64,000 nt of DNA from Mesorhizobium sp. M4B.F.Ca.ET.058.02.1.1 (GCF_003952505.1 NZ_CP034450.1:5338501-5402500); one strand, 5' to 3'. Shown: positions 18,432-27,135, counted from the stretch's first letter. The notes: a model not told the origin generated them from the letters alone. Translations and numbers: made by a program.

Positions 18432-19265
18432 TCAGGCGCGTTTGGAGAGCAGGCGGTAGAGCAACGATGCCGGCAGGATGCGTTTGAGGATCACGCCGAT
18501 CCTGGCCGGCACTGTTACCACATAGTGTGGGCGTGGGCGCCGCGACAGAAGCGCATGGCGCAACGCGGTGTGGACCACCTCCGGTCCGGGCTTCAGCCGC
18601 GAGGTGCTGCCGCCGGCTCGCAGCCGCGCCAGTTGCGCCTCGTAGTCAGCGCGGTGGACGGAATGCTCATGATCGATGTTCTTCAGGAACCAGAACAGCC
18701 CGTTCGAGGCGATCTTCGACGTCACCGGCCCCGGCTCGATCAGCGAGACATGGATGCCGCTGCCCAGAAGCTCCTGATGCAGGCACAGCATCAGCCCTTC
18801 CAGCGCGTGCTTGGAGGCCGAGTAGGCGCCGCGAAAGCGGACCGGCGTCAGCCCGAGGATGGAGGAACAGTGGACGAGCCGGCCATGGCCCTGGCGGCGC
18901 ATCACCGGCACGATGCGGCGGGTGAGATCGTGCCAGCCGAAGAGATTGACCTCGAACTGCTCTTTGAGCGCCGAAACCGGCAGGTCCTCGACGGCCCCGG
19001 GCTGCGCATGGGCGCCGTTGTTGAACAGCGCGTCGAGCCGTCCGCCTGTGCGCTCCAGCACCGAGGCGACCAGCGCCTCGATCGAGGCGGGCTCGCGATA
19101 GTCGAGATAGAAGGTCTCGATGCCGTCGGCCTCGAGCGCCGCGATGTCGGCCGGCTTGCGCGCCGTCGCGAACACCCGCCAGCCTTCCGCCTTCAGCGCC
19201 CGGGCGCAATGGGCGCCAATCCCGGAAGAGGCACCGGTAACGATGATGGTGCGCGGCGCGTTCAC
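18432..19265 (-). CDS. SDR-family oxidoreductase
   Basis: 277-residue short-chain dehydrogenase. The cofactor loop is TGASSGIG (10-17), NNGA at 82-85 replaces the more common NNAG, and the catalytic triad is Ser134/135, Tyr148 and Lys152 (YSASK). The C-terminal extension (about residues 190-277) is longer than in classical SDRs and hydrophobic near the end, suggesting membrane association. Substrate is unknown. It is transcribed divergently from the BrkB-type gene, 83 bases away. Confidence 0.88.
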   Translation of the reverse strand: MNAPRTIIVTGASSGIGAHCARALKAEGWRVFATARKPADIAALEADGIETFYLDYREPASIEALVASVLERTGGRLDALFNNGAHAQPGAVEDLPVSALKEQFEVNLFGWHDLTRRIVPVMRRQGHGRLVHCSSILGLTPVRFRGAYSASKHALEGLMLCLHQELLGSGIHVSLIEPGPVTSKIASNGLFWFLKNIDHEHSVHRADYEAQLARLRAGGSTSRLKPGPEVVHTALRHALLSRRPRPHYVVTVPARIGVILKRILPASLLYRLLSKRA

Positions 19266-19348
19266 GGCGGAGTTTGACCTAGGGTTGCCATTTGCCGCAT
19301 TCCCTTCCCATATTCGCGGCGTCGAGACAATCGAAGGGAACGCGGTAC

Positions 19349-20200
19349 GTGTTGCGGAAGATCGTCGCCCTGCGCCGCGTGCTCTATGACGCGATCGGTC
19401 ACTTCAACACCGATGACGGCTGGGCGATGGCCAGCCATCTGGCGATCACCTCGCTGATGGCGCTGTTCCCGTTCCTGATCTTCGCGACGACGCTGGCGAG
19501 CTTCCTCGGCGCGCAGGCCTTCGCCGACACCGCCGTGCATCTGGTCTTCGACACCTGGCCGGAGCAGATCGCCAAGCCGATCGCGCGCGAGGTGCTGAAC
19601 GTGCTCACCGTCAGGCGCACCGACCTGTTGACCTACGGCGTGCTGCTCGCCGCCTACTTCGCCTCGAACGGCATCGAGGCGCTGCGCACCTCGCTCAACC
19701 GCGCCTATCGGGTGTCGGAAACGCGCGGCATCATCTATCGCCGCGTCCAGAGCATCATCTTCGTGCTGATCGCCACGGCCTGTTTCCTGGCGATCAGCGT
19801 GCTCCTGGTGTTCGCTCCGCTCTTGGCGCGGTTGGCGGAGGCCCATCTCGAATGGATCAGGCCCTATATGGGCACGATCACCCTATGGCGCTACATCATC
19901 GCCTCGACGGTCATCGTCATCGGCCTGTTCGCGGTGCACTTCTGGCTGCCGGCAGGCAAGCGCCGCTTGCTGTCGATCGTGCCGGGCATCATCTTCACGC
20001 TGGCGGCCTGGCTGGCCGGCTCGACCATCTTTGCCACCTATCTCGACCATTTCTCGTCCTATGTGACGACCTATGCCGGCCTCGCCTCGATTATGATCGC
20101 GGTCGTCTTCCTCTACATCGTGTCGGCGATCTTTATCCTTGGCGGCGAGCTCAATGCCGCAATCAGCCGCTATCTCGAGGCGCGCGCCCGCATCGGTTGA
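19349..20200 (+). CDS. YihY/BrkB-family inner-membrane protein
   Basis: 283 residues from a GTG at 19349, which follows a GAAGGGAA box. About six membrane helices are visible, with the family motifs SHLAITSLMALFPFLIF near the start and YAGLASIMIAVVFLYI near the end. Members were once annotated as ribonuclease BN, which is wrong; their transport or envelope role is unresolved. The 3' end overlaps the convergent EamA gene by 31 bases. Confidence 0.88.
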   Translation: MLRKIVALRRVLYDAIGHFNTDDGWAMASHLAITSLMALFPFLIFATTLASFLGAQAFADTAVHLVFDTWPEQIAKPIAREVLNVLTVRRTDLLTYGVLLAAYFASNGIEALRTSLNRAYRVSETRGIIYRRVQSIIFVLIATACFLAISVLLVFAPLLARLAEAHLEWIRPYMGTITLWRYIIASTVIVIGLFAVHFWLPAGKRRLLSIVPGIIFTLAAWLAGSTIFATYLDHFSSYVTTYAGLASIMIAVVFLYIVSAIFILGGELNAAISRYLEARARIG

Positions 20201-21081
20201 GACCGTCCGGGGCTGGCCGGCCGCGCGGTCGCCAGCCCGACGCCGAGCGTGGCGATCGCCATGCCGACGATCTGCAGGAGGTTGAGATGCTCGCCGAACA
20301 GCGCCCACGCGATGACCGCGGTGACCGCCGGTACGAGGTAAAACAGCGAGGCGACCTTCGACATCTCGCCGTCGCGGATCATCACCATCAGCAGGAAGAT
20401 GGCGCCGATCGACAGTACCAGCACCAGCCAGGCCAAGGCGAAGATCAACTCGCCATTGATGGTGACGGTGCGCGTCTCGAAGGCGAGCGAGGCGAGCACC
20501 ATCAGCGCGGCGCCGCCGACATATTGCCACATCGTCGCGGTCACCAGGTCGCCGCCGGAGGCGAAGCGTTTCTGCCAGACGGTGCCGGCGCTCATGGCCA
20601 GCACCGAGACCAACGAAGCGGTCAGCGTCGCAGCGGTGACGCCGCCGCCAACGGCTCCAAGCTTCGGCCACAGCACGATGACGACGCCGACCAACCCGAC
20701 GGCGAGGCCGATCCAATGGCGTGGCAGGATCGCCTCGCCGAGGAACTTGCCGGCAAGCACCGCCGTGATCAGTGGCTGCAGGCCGACGATCAGCGCCGAG
20801 AAGCCGGCGGGCATCCCCCTGTGGATCGCCCAGAACACGGCGCCGAGATAGACGCCATGCATCAGCAGGCCGGCAACCGCGGCGTGGCAGGCCTCCGCGC
20901 GGGAGGCTTTCCTGGAGCCGAGCACGGTCGTGAGAACGGCGAGCAGGATGGCGGCCAGGACGAAGCGCGCGGCCAGGAAGGTGAAAGGCTCTGCCCAGGG
21001 CATGGCATAGCGCGCGCCAATGAAGCCGGTCGCCCACAGGACGACGAAAGAGGCGGGGATGAACCGCTTGATGCTGTGCAT
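20170..21081 (-). CDS. EamA-family (DMT) transporter
   Basis: 303 residues with ten hydrophobic helices arranged as two EamA repeats. The first begins SFVVLWATGFIGARYAM, the second near WQKRFASGGDLVTATMW. The family exports small metabolites such as amino acids or purines, and the substrate here is not predictable. The C-terminus is basic and Ser/Arg-rich, and its last 31 bases overlap the BrkB gene on the other strand. Confidence 0.88.
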   Translation of the reverse strand: MHSIKRFIPASFVVLWATGFIGARYAMPWAEPFTFLAARFVLAAILLAVLTTVLGSRKASRAEACHAAVAGLLMHGVYLGAVFWAIHRGMPAGFSALIVGLQPLITAVLAGKFLGEAILPRHWIGLAVGLVGVVIVLWPKLGAVGGGVTAATLTASLVSVLAMSAGTVWQKRFASGGDLVTATMWQYVGGAALMVLASLAFETRTVTINGELIFALAWLVLVLSIGAIFLLMVMIRDGEMSKVASLFYLVPAVTAVIAWALFGEHLNLLQIVGMAIATLGVGLATARPASPGRSQPMRARASR

Positions 21082-21235
21082 GTCCGGGGGCCTGTCGCTT
21101 GGGTGAAGAGGTAACTAGCGCGATTGCTCTAATGCCGTTCAATCCGGCAATCAAAACGAAACGATTGATCCATAAGCTCACTCGAATTCAACACAGGGCG
21201 CCACGACAGCCGATAGCTGCCGTTGGATCAGGGGC

Positions 21236-21550
21236 ATGGCGTTCAGCGCGCCATGGGCAGGCATGCTTTTGCATCTCGACACAAGCTGGCTGCTGATGAC
21301 GGTTGCGACCGTCGCGGTCTTCGGCTTCTTCTTCGGCACCGCGCTCGACGCCATCATGCAGGAGGACGGTTTCGGCTCGACCGGCAACACGCTCCTGTTC
21401 ACGCTTGGCTTCTTCGTCGCGATCATGGTCGCCAACGAGCACGGCATCAGCCTCAGGGACCTCAAGCTGGCGGTTGCCTGCGGCCTGGGCGGCGCCTTTA
21501 CCTTCATCAGCGGCATGGCGCTGATCAAGGCAGGCCTGGCGCGCTGGTGA
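21236..21550 (+). CDS. Small four-helix membrane protein of unknown function
   Basis: 104 residues with hydrophobic segments at about 18-38, 50-65 and 80-98 and no recognisable domain. Charged loops carry DAIMQEDGFGS and NEHGISLRDLK. The ATG at 21236 follows AGGGGC; an internal ATG at 21263 is an alternative. It ends next to the 144-base palindromic element, which lies between it and the convergent GluQRS gene. Codon use looks like its neighbours, so it is probably a real gene. Confidence 0.6.
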   Translation: MAFSAPWAGMLLHLDTSWLLMTVATVAVFGFFFGTALDAIMQEDGFGSTGNTLLFTLGFFVAIMVANEHGISLRDLKLAVACGLGGAFTFISGMALIKAGLARW

Positions 21551-21694
21551 TGGGTACGCCGATATTCAGGTGAGGCCGGCCTGCGAATGGCGGTTTCCTG
21601 CGCTTCCGGTGCTCACGTACTTGAAGTACGCTCCGCTCCGATTCTCGGAACCCGCCATTCTCGACTCGGCCTGACCTGAATCTCAGCATACCCA
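21551..21694. repeat. Long palindromic element, copy with full core
   Basis: A 144-base imperfect palindrome. The outer arms contain GATATTCAGG and CCTGAATCTC. The core contains TGCGCTTCCGGTGCTCACG, then a small hairpin CGTACTTGAAGTACG, then CTCCGCTCCG. The core recurs at 24106-24246 and 52811-52933, while the arms match the short element at 6483. It sits between convergent stops at 21550 and 21707. Confidence 0.85.
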
Positions 21695-21706
21695 GTTCGA
21701 GGAATC

Positions 21707-22582
21707 CTAAAGGCCGACCAGCCGCCGGACATCGTCCGGCGAGGCGCCGGCCTGCCTGAGCGCGGCGAGGCCGGTATCGCCGAGGCTCTTCGACAGCTTG
21801 CGGCCGTCCGGGCCGAGGATCAACGGGTGGTGGAAATAGGCCGGCTGCGGCAGGCCGAGCAGGTCCTGCAGAAGGCGCTGAACGCCGGTCGCCAGGAACA
21901 GGTCCTGGCCGCGCACGACATGGCTGATGCCTTGCAGCGCGTCGTCGACGACCACGGCGAGGTGATAGCTCGTTGGGATGTCGCGCCTTGCCACGATCAC
22001 GTCGCCCCAGTCCTGCGGCCGCGCCTCGATGCGCCGCGTGCCGCCGAGTGTGTCGTCACTGAATTCGGTCCATGACAGGTCGGCGGAAACGCACGCCATC
22101 GACTTTTCGATATCCAGCCGCCAGGCGAAGGGCAGGTTCTCGGCGATCCGTCGCTTCCGTTCCCTGATCGGCAAGGCCTTGTCCATGGCGGGATAGAGCG
22201 GCACGCCGTCGGGATCGCGCGGCCAGTCGCGGCCGCGCTTGTCGCTCCCGGCGATATGGGCCCTGATCTCGCCACGGCTCATAAAGGCGGGATAGACGAG
22301 CTCTTCCCCAATCAGCCGGTCGAGCACCGCCTGGTATTCGGCGAAGTGCTCGGACTGGCGGCGCACCGGTTGTTCCCACGCCAGCTCCAGCCATTCCAGG
22401 TCGCGATAGATGCCGGCTTCGAATTCCGGCGTGCAGCGCGTGGTGTCGATGTCCTCGATGCGCAGCAGCAGGCGGCCGCCCGCCGCCGATGCCAGTTTCT
22501 GGTTGAGCAGCGCCGAATAGGCATGGCCGAGATGCAGGTCGCCGTTCGGGCTCGGCGCGAAGCGGAATGTCAGCAGCGTCAT
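21707..22582 (-). CDS. gluQ: Glutamyl-Q tRNA(Asp) synthetase
   Basis: 291-residue paralogue of the glutamyl-tRNA synthetase catalytic domain, without the anticodon-binding domain. The HIGH motif appears as HLGH (17-20) and the KMSKS motif as KLSKS near residue 264. It attaches glutamate to queuosine in the anticodon of tRNA-Asp. The cysteine cluster that binds zinc in the E. coli enzyme is absent: the corresponding region reads LVYPAFMSRGEIRAH. The start MTLLTFRFAPSPNG is typical. Confidence 0.92.
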   Translation of the reverse strand: MTLLTFRFAPSPNGDLHLGHAYSALLNQKLASAAGGRLLLRIEDIDTTRCTPEFEAGIYRDLEWLELAWEQPVRRQSEHFAEYQAVLDRLIGEELVYPAFMSRGEIRAHIAGSDKRGRDWPRDPDGVPLYPAMDKALPIRERKRRIAENLPFAWRLDIEKSMACVSADLSWTEFSDDTLGGTRRIEARPQDWGDVIVARRDIPTSYHLAVVVDDALQGISHVVRGQDLFLATGVQRLLQDLLGLPQPAYFHHPLILGPDGRKLSKSLGDTGLAALRQAGASPDDVRRLVGL

Positions 22583-22679
22583 CTCTTTGGCGGCAATCGG
22601 GTTGTGCGGCGCTTTCGCCGGTTGCTACTTTGCACGGCCATCAATTGCCACTTCGTGCGCGTCCTGGGAACAAGCAAAC

Positions 22680-23321
22680 ATGCAGCGCATCGCCAGTGTC
22701 GACGACATCGCGCGGGGCCTCGACGCGCTCTGCCGCATCGACCCGCGGCTGGAGACGGTGCGCGGCATGGCGGGCGATGTGCCGCTCAGGCTCTCCGAGC
22801 CGGGCTTCAGGAGCCTGGCCTCGATCATCGTCTCGCAGCAGGTGTCGCGCGCCAGCGCCGATGCGATCTTCGGCCGGCTGACCAGGCTGCTCGACCCGCT
22901 GACGCCGGAAGCGGTGTTGGCCGCTGGCGAGGACATTTTTCGCGAGGCCGGGCTGTCGCGGCCGAAGCAGCGCGGCCTGCTCGCCGTCGCCGGCGCCGTG
23001 GTCGAGGGGCTCGACCTGCACCGTCTCTGCCGGCTCGATGCCGATGAGGCGATCGCGGCGATGACGGCGGTGCCGGGCATCGGTCCGTGGACGGCGCAAT
23101 GCTACCTGCTGTTCGCCGCCGGCCATCCCGACGTCTTCCCGGCGCGGGACGTCGCGCTGCAGAGCGCGGTCGGCCATGCGCTGGGCATCGACCCGCGTCC
23201 GCCTGAGAAAACGCTTATCCGCCTCGCCGAATCATGGAGCCCGTGGCGAGGTGTCGCGTCGCGGCTTTTCTGGGCCTATTATCGTGAAACGCGGGGGAGG
23301 GACGCCGCGCCACCGGCGTAA
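22680..23321 (+). CDS. DNA-3-methyladenine glycosylase, AlkA-like
   Basis: 213 residues of the HhH-GPD superfamily. The helix-hairpin-helix is VPGIGPWTAQ (131-140), and catalytic Asp157 is in FPARDVALQ, matching the aspartate of AlkA. IIVSQQVS near residue 50 is also conserved. It removes alkylated purines in base excision repair. It lacks the N-terminal domain of E. coli AlkA, as do many short bacterial homologues. The gene is divergent from GluQRS, 97 bases away. Confidence 0.9.
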   Translation: MQRIASVDDIARGLDALCRIDPRLETVRGMAGDVPLRLSEPGFRSLASIIVSQQVSRASADAIFGRLTRLLDPLTPEAVLAAGEDIFREAGLSRPKQRGLLAVAGAVVEGLDLHRLCRLDADEAIAAMTAVPGIGPWTAQCYLLFAAGHPDVFPARDVALQSAVGHALGIDPRPPEKTLIRLAESWSPWRGVASRLFWAYYRETRGRDAAPPA

Positions 23322-23435
23322 ATCCGTAAAAAAGCCCTAAAATCATGCGTTTTTGACATTTCGGGCGCGCGACAATCCGCTTCACATCCCTGTCATGTCG
23401 GGCTTACAGTATCCGCGCCGATCGGTTACGGCGCC

Positions 23436-23528
23436 GTGCATCCGGTTGGATGCTCAAAAGACGCCGTAAGACTTTTGAAGTTGCGCATGATCCTTTCCGA
23501 AAATCGTTCGATTTTCGGGGTCATGCGC
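23436..23528. repeat. RIME-like mosaic element in HNH gene leader
   Basis: Two consecutive hairpins with a spacer. The first is GCATCC-GGTT-GGATGC (23438-23453). The second has outer arms GCGCATGA and TCATGCGC (23483-23490, 23521-23528) and inner arms CCGAAAATCG and CGATTTTCGG (23497-23506, 23509-23518). This layout resembles Rhizobium-specific intergenic mosaic elements. It ends only a few bases before the AAGGAGGT ribosome binding site of the next gene. Confidence 0.75.
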
Positions 23529-23549
23529 GGAGCCAAGGAGGTCAACGAC

Positions 23550-24107
23550 GTGACGGTTGCCGTATCTCCGGATGGGCTTCCAGCACTGGTGCTGAACGCG
23601 GACTACCGTCCGCTCAGCTATTACCCGCTGTCGCTCTGGTCATGGCAGGATGCCATCAAGGCGGTGTTCCTCGAGAGGGTCAACATCGTCGCCGAGTACG
23701 AGCATGCCGTATCGTCGCCGACCTTCTCGATGAAGCTGCCCAGCGTCGTCAGCCTGAAGGCCTATGTGAAGCCGTCAAGGCATCCGGCCTTCACCCGCTT
23801 CAACGTCTTCCTGCGCGACCGCTTCCAATGCCAGTATTGCGGCACGCCTGACGACCTGACCTTCGACCATGTCATCCCGCGCCATCGCGGCGGCGCGACG
23901 ACCTGGGAGAACGTGGTCGCCGCCTGCTCACCCTGCAACCTCAGGAAGGGCGGCATGATGCCGGCGCACGCCAAGATGTGGCCGCTGCAAAAGCCCTATC
24001 AGCCGACGGTGCACGACCTGCACAACAACGGCCGCCTGTTCCCGCCCAACCATCTGCATGAAAGCTGGATGGATTATCTGTACTGGGACGTCGAACTGGA
24101 ACCGTAG
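23550..24107 (+). CDS. HNH endonuclease family protein
   Basis: 185 residues. An ideal AAGGAGGT lies seven bases before the GTG at 23550, which fixes the start over the longer open frame. The HNH fold is clear: zinc cysteines C94-x2-C97 and C126-x2-C129, with catalytic FDHVIP (105-110), RHRGG and a CN pair at 129-130. The N-terminal region begins [17 protein letters not shown], conserved in a widespread bacterial group of solitary HNH proteins. The DNA target and role are unknown. There is no methylase or restriction partner nearby. Confidence 0.88.
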   Translation: MTVAVSPDGLPALVLNADYRPLSYYPLSLWSWQDAIKAVFLERVNIVAEYEHAVSSPTFSMKLPSVVSLKAYVKPSRHPAFTRFNVFLRDRFQCQYCGTPDDLTFDHVIPRHRGGATTWENVVAACSPCNLRKGGMMPAHAKMWPLQKPYQPTVHDLHNNGRLFPPNHLHESWMDYLYWDVELEP

Positions 24108-24246
24108 AGTTCGGCAGAAATCCGCGAGCCCGGTCGTCTGCCGCAGCTTTCTGCGCTTCCGGTGCTCACGTACTTAGGTACGCTCAGTCCCGGTTCTCGA
24201 AAGCCGCGCCAGCCAATCCGGGCTGGCGAATTTCTGGACGAACTCT
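24106..24246. repeat. Long palindromic element, second full copy
   Basis: A 141-base imperfect palindrome whose tips are 24106-24113 (AGAGTTCG) and 24239-24246 (CGAACTCT). The core shares TTCTGCGCTTCCGGTGCTCACGTAC with the copy at 21551, but the outer arms are different in sequence (GAAATCCGCGAGCCCGG against CCGGGCTGGCGAATTTC) and still self-complementary. It begins inside the stop codon of the HNH gene and fills the space to the convergent dsbB. Confidence 0.85.
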
Positions 24247-24265
24247 GCGTCGCCAGATCACGCGG

Positions 24266-24784
24266 TCAGTCGCGCGAAAGGGCGCTGCGGAAGGCGACGG
24301 CGGCGAGGATGAAGCTGGCGATGGCGTTCCAGCCGGCCAGCGACAGGCCGAGGATGCGCAGCGCCGCCTTGTCGCAGGAGGGCGGCACGAACTTGTCGAG
24401 CGCGTCGAGCACGCCCTTGCCGCCGGTGTCGACCGGGCCGGCGCCGGCGGTGCAGTCGGCCGGGCCCGGCCACCAAGCCCATTCGACGCCGGAGTGGTAG
24501 ACGCCGAGATAGAGGCCGTAGAGCATCAAGAGGCCGCCGACGGCGAGCAGGCCTCGCGTTAGACAGGCCGGCGCCTTGAGCAGCGAGGCGATCGCCGCCA
24601 ACAGCATCAGTGGCGCGCCGACGTAATAGGGCGTGCGCTGCTCCAGGCAGAGGTGACAGGGGATGTAGCCGCCAATGTACTGGAAGGCGAGCGCCGAGCC
24701 GACGGTGGCGGCCATGGCGACGGCGAGGAACAGGGCGGCGCGCGTCCGCTGGCGTCCGGTGTCGGCATTCATGGTCGCTGTCAT
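24266..24784 (-). CDS. dsbB: Disulfide bond formation protein DsbB family
   Basis: 172 residues with four membrane helices. The first periplasmic loop has Cys43 and Cys46 in PCHLCLEQR, and the second has Cys111 and Cys137. These are the two redox pairs that reoxidise DsbA and pass electrons to ubiquinone. No dsbA lies in the window. The start at 24784 could also be the internal ATG four codons later. It ends convergent to the HNH gene across a palindromic element. Confidence 0.9.
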   Translation of the reverse strand: MTATMNADTGRQRTRAALFLAVAMAATVGSALAFQYIGGYIPCHLCLEQRTPYYVGAPLMLLAAIASLLKAPACLTRGLLAVGGLLMLYGLYLGVYHSGVEWAWWPGPADCTAGAGPVDTGGKGVLDALDKFVPPSCDKAALRILGLSLAGWNAIASFILAAVAFRSALSRD

Positions 24785-24809
24785 CGAAGGTGGTCCGTTT
24801 GCGTGGTCG

Positions 24810-25400
24810 CTATGCGTGGGCGTATCTGACGAGGATATAGAGCAAAATAAGGGCAGCGGCGCCGGCGCCGACGATCATGCCGAGGCGCTTCTCGATGAAC
24901 TCCTTGATCGATTCACCATAGCGGCGCAGCAGCCAGGCCAGCAGCAGGAAACGAGCGCCGCGCGCCACGATGGCAAGGCCGATGAAGAGCAGCAGATTGA
25001 CGCCGATGACGCCCGACAGGATCGTCACCACCTTGATCGGCGGCAAATGAGCGGCGCCCGAGGTGATCAGCATCAGGATGATGAAGCCGATGCCGGACGA
25101 CGTGCGCAGCGCTTCGAACTCGTCGTATTTGCCATAGAATTCGAGGATCGGCTTGGCCACCGCCTCATAGGCGTAGTGGCCGATGAACCAGCCGAAGACG
25201 CCGCCGAGCACCGAAGCGGCGGTGGCGATCAGCGCGTAGCGGTAGGCGCGCTCCGGCTTCGACAGCGCCATCGGCAGATAGAGCACGTCCGCCGGCACCA
25301 GGAACACGGAACTCTCGACGAAGGCGATGAAGGCCAGCCACCATTCGGCGGATTTGCGGGCTGCCAGCGAGAGCGTCCAGTCGTAAAGTCCGCGAAGCAT
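24810..25400 (-). CDS. YqaA/DedA-like (VTT) membrane protein
   Basis: 196 residues with five or six helices. It belongs to the VTT/SNARE-associated superfamily, shown by FVESSVFLVPADVLYLPMA near the start and the GxxxG-rich GGVFGWFIGHYAYE segment. Members affect membrane homeostasis and may move lipids. The ATG at 25400 follows an AGGAGAG box and is preferred to the upstream frame start. It is 25 bases from dsbB and probably cotranscribed with it. Confidence 0.85.
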   Translation of the reverse strand: MLRGLYDWTLSLAARKSAEWWLAFIAFVESSVFLVPADVLYLPMALSKPERAYRYALIATAASVLGGVFGWFIGHYAYEAVAKPILEFYGKYDEFEALRTSSGIGFIILMLITSGAAHLPPIKVVTILSGVIGVNLLLFIGLAIVARGARFLLLAWLLRRYGESIKEFIEKRLGMIVGAGAAALILLYILVRYAHA

Positions 25401-25578
25401 CGGCTCTCCTGTGATTGCGCCGCCCTTCCTGCACTGTCCACGCATGTCGTTTTGCGCGACATGCAGCGACGCGCCGCTTGTCTAGAAAGATTTTCCGCGC
25501 CGCACAATGGCAGCACCTTCACGAAACCGAAAGGTGAAGATTGGTCGCGGGCGTGAAGCCGATCGGGAAACTCGCCAG

Positions 25579-25606
25579 TTGACGAACAGGCCCGCAACCG
25601 TATAGT
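25579..25606 (+). promoter_or_regulatory. Housekeeping promoter of tRNA-Leu
   Basis: TTGACG at 25579-25584 and TATAGT at 25601-25606 with a 16-base spacer form a strong sigma-70-type promoter. It ends 28 bases before the tRNA, leaving room for a start site and a short 5' leader removed by RNase P. Confidence 0.7.
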
Positions 25607-25634
25607 CCGCGCCCATCCAGGCCGCCCGGCCTGA

Positions 25635-25719
25635 GCCCCTATGGCGGAATTGGTAGACGCGCTCGACTCAAAATCGAGTTCCGCAAGGAGTGCTGGTTCG
25701 ATCCCGGCTAGGGGCACCA
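25635..25719 (+). tRNA. tRNA-Leu (anticodon CAA)
   Basis: A complete class II tRNA of 85 bases with CCA encoded at 25717-25719. The acceptor stem pairs GCCCCTA (25635-25641) with TAGGGGC (25709-25715). The anticodon stem is CTCGA/TCGAG with loop CTCAAAA, giving anticodon CAA that reads UUG. The T arm GGTTCGATCCC and a long variable arm are present. Confidence 0.97.
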
Positions 25720-25811
25720 CTTTCAATAATCAGGCAGCGGGCCTTCTGGAAACGTCCGCCGTACCGATCCGGTGATGGAGGCACGATGATGAATCGTGCG
25801 GTCAGCAAGGC

Positions 25812-27131
25812 CTATCGCTCCGTGAAAGCACGCGCGAAGGAATCGAGCATCGGCCGTGCGAGATACTCGAAGAAGGTGCGATTGCCGGTGTTGATGAACG
25901 CCTCGACCGGCGTTCCCGGGTAAAGCTGGTCGGCTTTCACGCCGGGCGGCAGGGCGTCGGCAATCTTAAGCCTGGCGCGGAAATAGGGTTCGCGCGTGGT
26001 CTGGTCGATCAGGCGGTCGGCGGAGATTTCGCTCACCGTCGCCGACACCTCCGGCGTCAGGCGCATGTTGAGCGCCGACAGCCTGAGCTTTGCCGGCTGG
26101 CCGACGCTCACCTGGTCGATGTCCTTCGGCCTGAGCTTGGCATCGACGTTGAGGCCCGATGCCGTCGGCAGGATCTCCATGATCTTTTCGCCCGGCGCGA
26201 TCACGCTGCCCATGGAATTATAGGTCGACGACACCACGATGCCGGCGGCCGGCGCCTTGATCGTGGTGCGCCGAAGCACCGCTTCGGCCGCCCTGATGCG
26301 CTCCTTGATGTCGGCGAGGTTGGTGCGGACCTCGTCGAGCCTGGTCAGCGCTTCTTCCACGCGCTGCGTGGTCAGCCGCTCGACCTGCACCTGCGCCTCG
26401 ACGATCTGGGAGTTGGCCGCGGCGAGGTTTGCCTCCAACGCGCCGGCCTGGCCGACGAGATCGGCCTCAGAGCGCAGAAGCTGCGAGTATTCGGTGCGGT
26501 TGGTGAGGCCCTTGTCCAGCAGGCTGGTCTTGATGCCGAGCTCCTTCTTCACGACATCGGCCTGCTGCTCGATGGCGAGTTTCTGGGCGTTCAGGCCCAC
26601 GACCGACTCGCGGTGCATGGCGACCCGCTGCGCCATGATCGACTGTTCGGAGTGGAAGCGCGCGAGCCTGGCGTCGAATACCTTCTGCTGTTCCCGGACA
26701 AGATTTTCGAAATCCTGCTGGAACGGCGCCGGCGCTGCCTCGGTGATCGGCGCAAGCCTGTCCAGTCCGTCGCGCTCGGCTTCGAGGCGCGCCGCGCTTG
26801 CCTTGAGCGCGATCGACTGCCTGGTCAGCCGGTTGAGGTCGGCTTGCGCCGCCGTCCGGTCGAGGAGGATGAGGTCCTGGCCCTGCCGCACGCGGTCGCC
26901 CTCACGGACGAGCAGTTGCTGGATGATGCCGCCCTCGGGCTGCTGGATCAAGATGTTGCCGCCAGTGGCCGATATCGTGCCTTGCGTGATCACCGCGCCG
27001 GACAGCGGCGCGCTCATCGCCCAGTAGCCGAAGCAGCCCGCGAAGATTGCGATTGCCCCATACCCGGCCAGCGCCACACGCCGGAAGTCGGTGCGCGGAT
27101 GGCCGTCGAAGGTGAGGCTCTCGGCTGTCAT
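25812..27131 (-). CDS. prsE: Type I secretion membrane fusion protein (HlyD/PrsE family)
   Basis: 439 residues. One membrane anchor near 20-42 is followed by a biotinyl-lipoyl-like hairpin (IQQPEGGIIQQLLVREGDRV), a long coiled coil (about 100-290) and the C-terminal beta domain with AAGIVVSSTYNSMGSVIAPG. It joins the PrsD ATPase to an outer membrane TolC-like channel, which is not in the window. It starts four bases after prsD and ends the glycanase-prsD-prsE operon. Confidence 0.9.
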   Translation of the reverse strand: MTAESLTFDGHPRTDFRRVALAGYGAIAIFAGCFGYWAMSAPLSGAVITQGTISATGGNILIQQPEGGIIQQLLVREGDRVRQGQDLILLDRTAAQADLNRLTRQSIALKASAARLEAERDGLDRLAPITEAAPAPFQQDFENLVREQQKVFDARLARFHSEQSIMAQRVAMHRESVVGLNAQKLAIEQQADVVKKELGIKTSLLDKGLTNRTEYSQLLRSEADLVGQAGALEANLAAANSQIVEAQVQVERLTTQRVEEALTRLDEVRTNLADIKERIRAAEAVLRRTTIKAPAAGIVVSSTYNSMGSVIAPGEKIMEILPTASGLNVDAKLRPKDIDQVSVGQPAKLRLSALNMRLTPEVSATVSEISADRLIDQTTREPYFRARLKIADALPPGVKADQLYPGTPVEAFINTGNRTFFEYLARPMLDSFARAFTER

Positions 27132-27135
27132 CGAC

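Noticed and set aside
25229..25726. 165-codon frame running through the tRNA-Leu gene
   Set aside because: Its PLAGIEPALLAEL-type start is the familiar false translation of an antisense tRNA-Leu.
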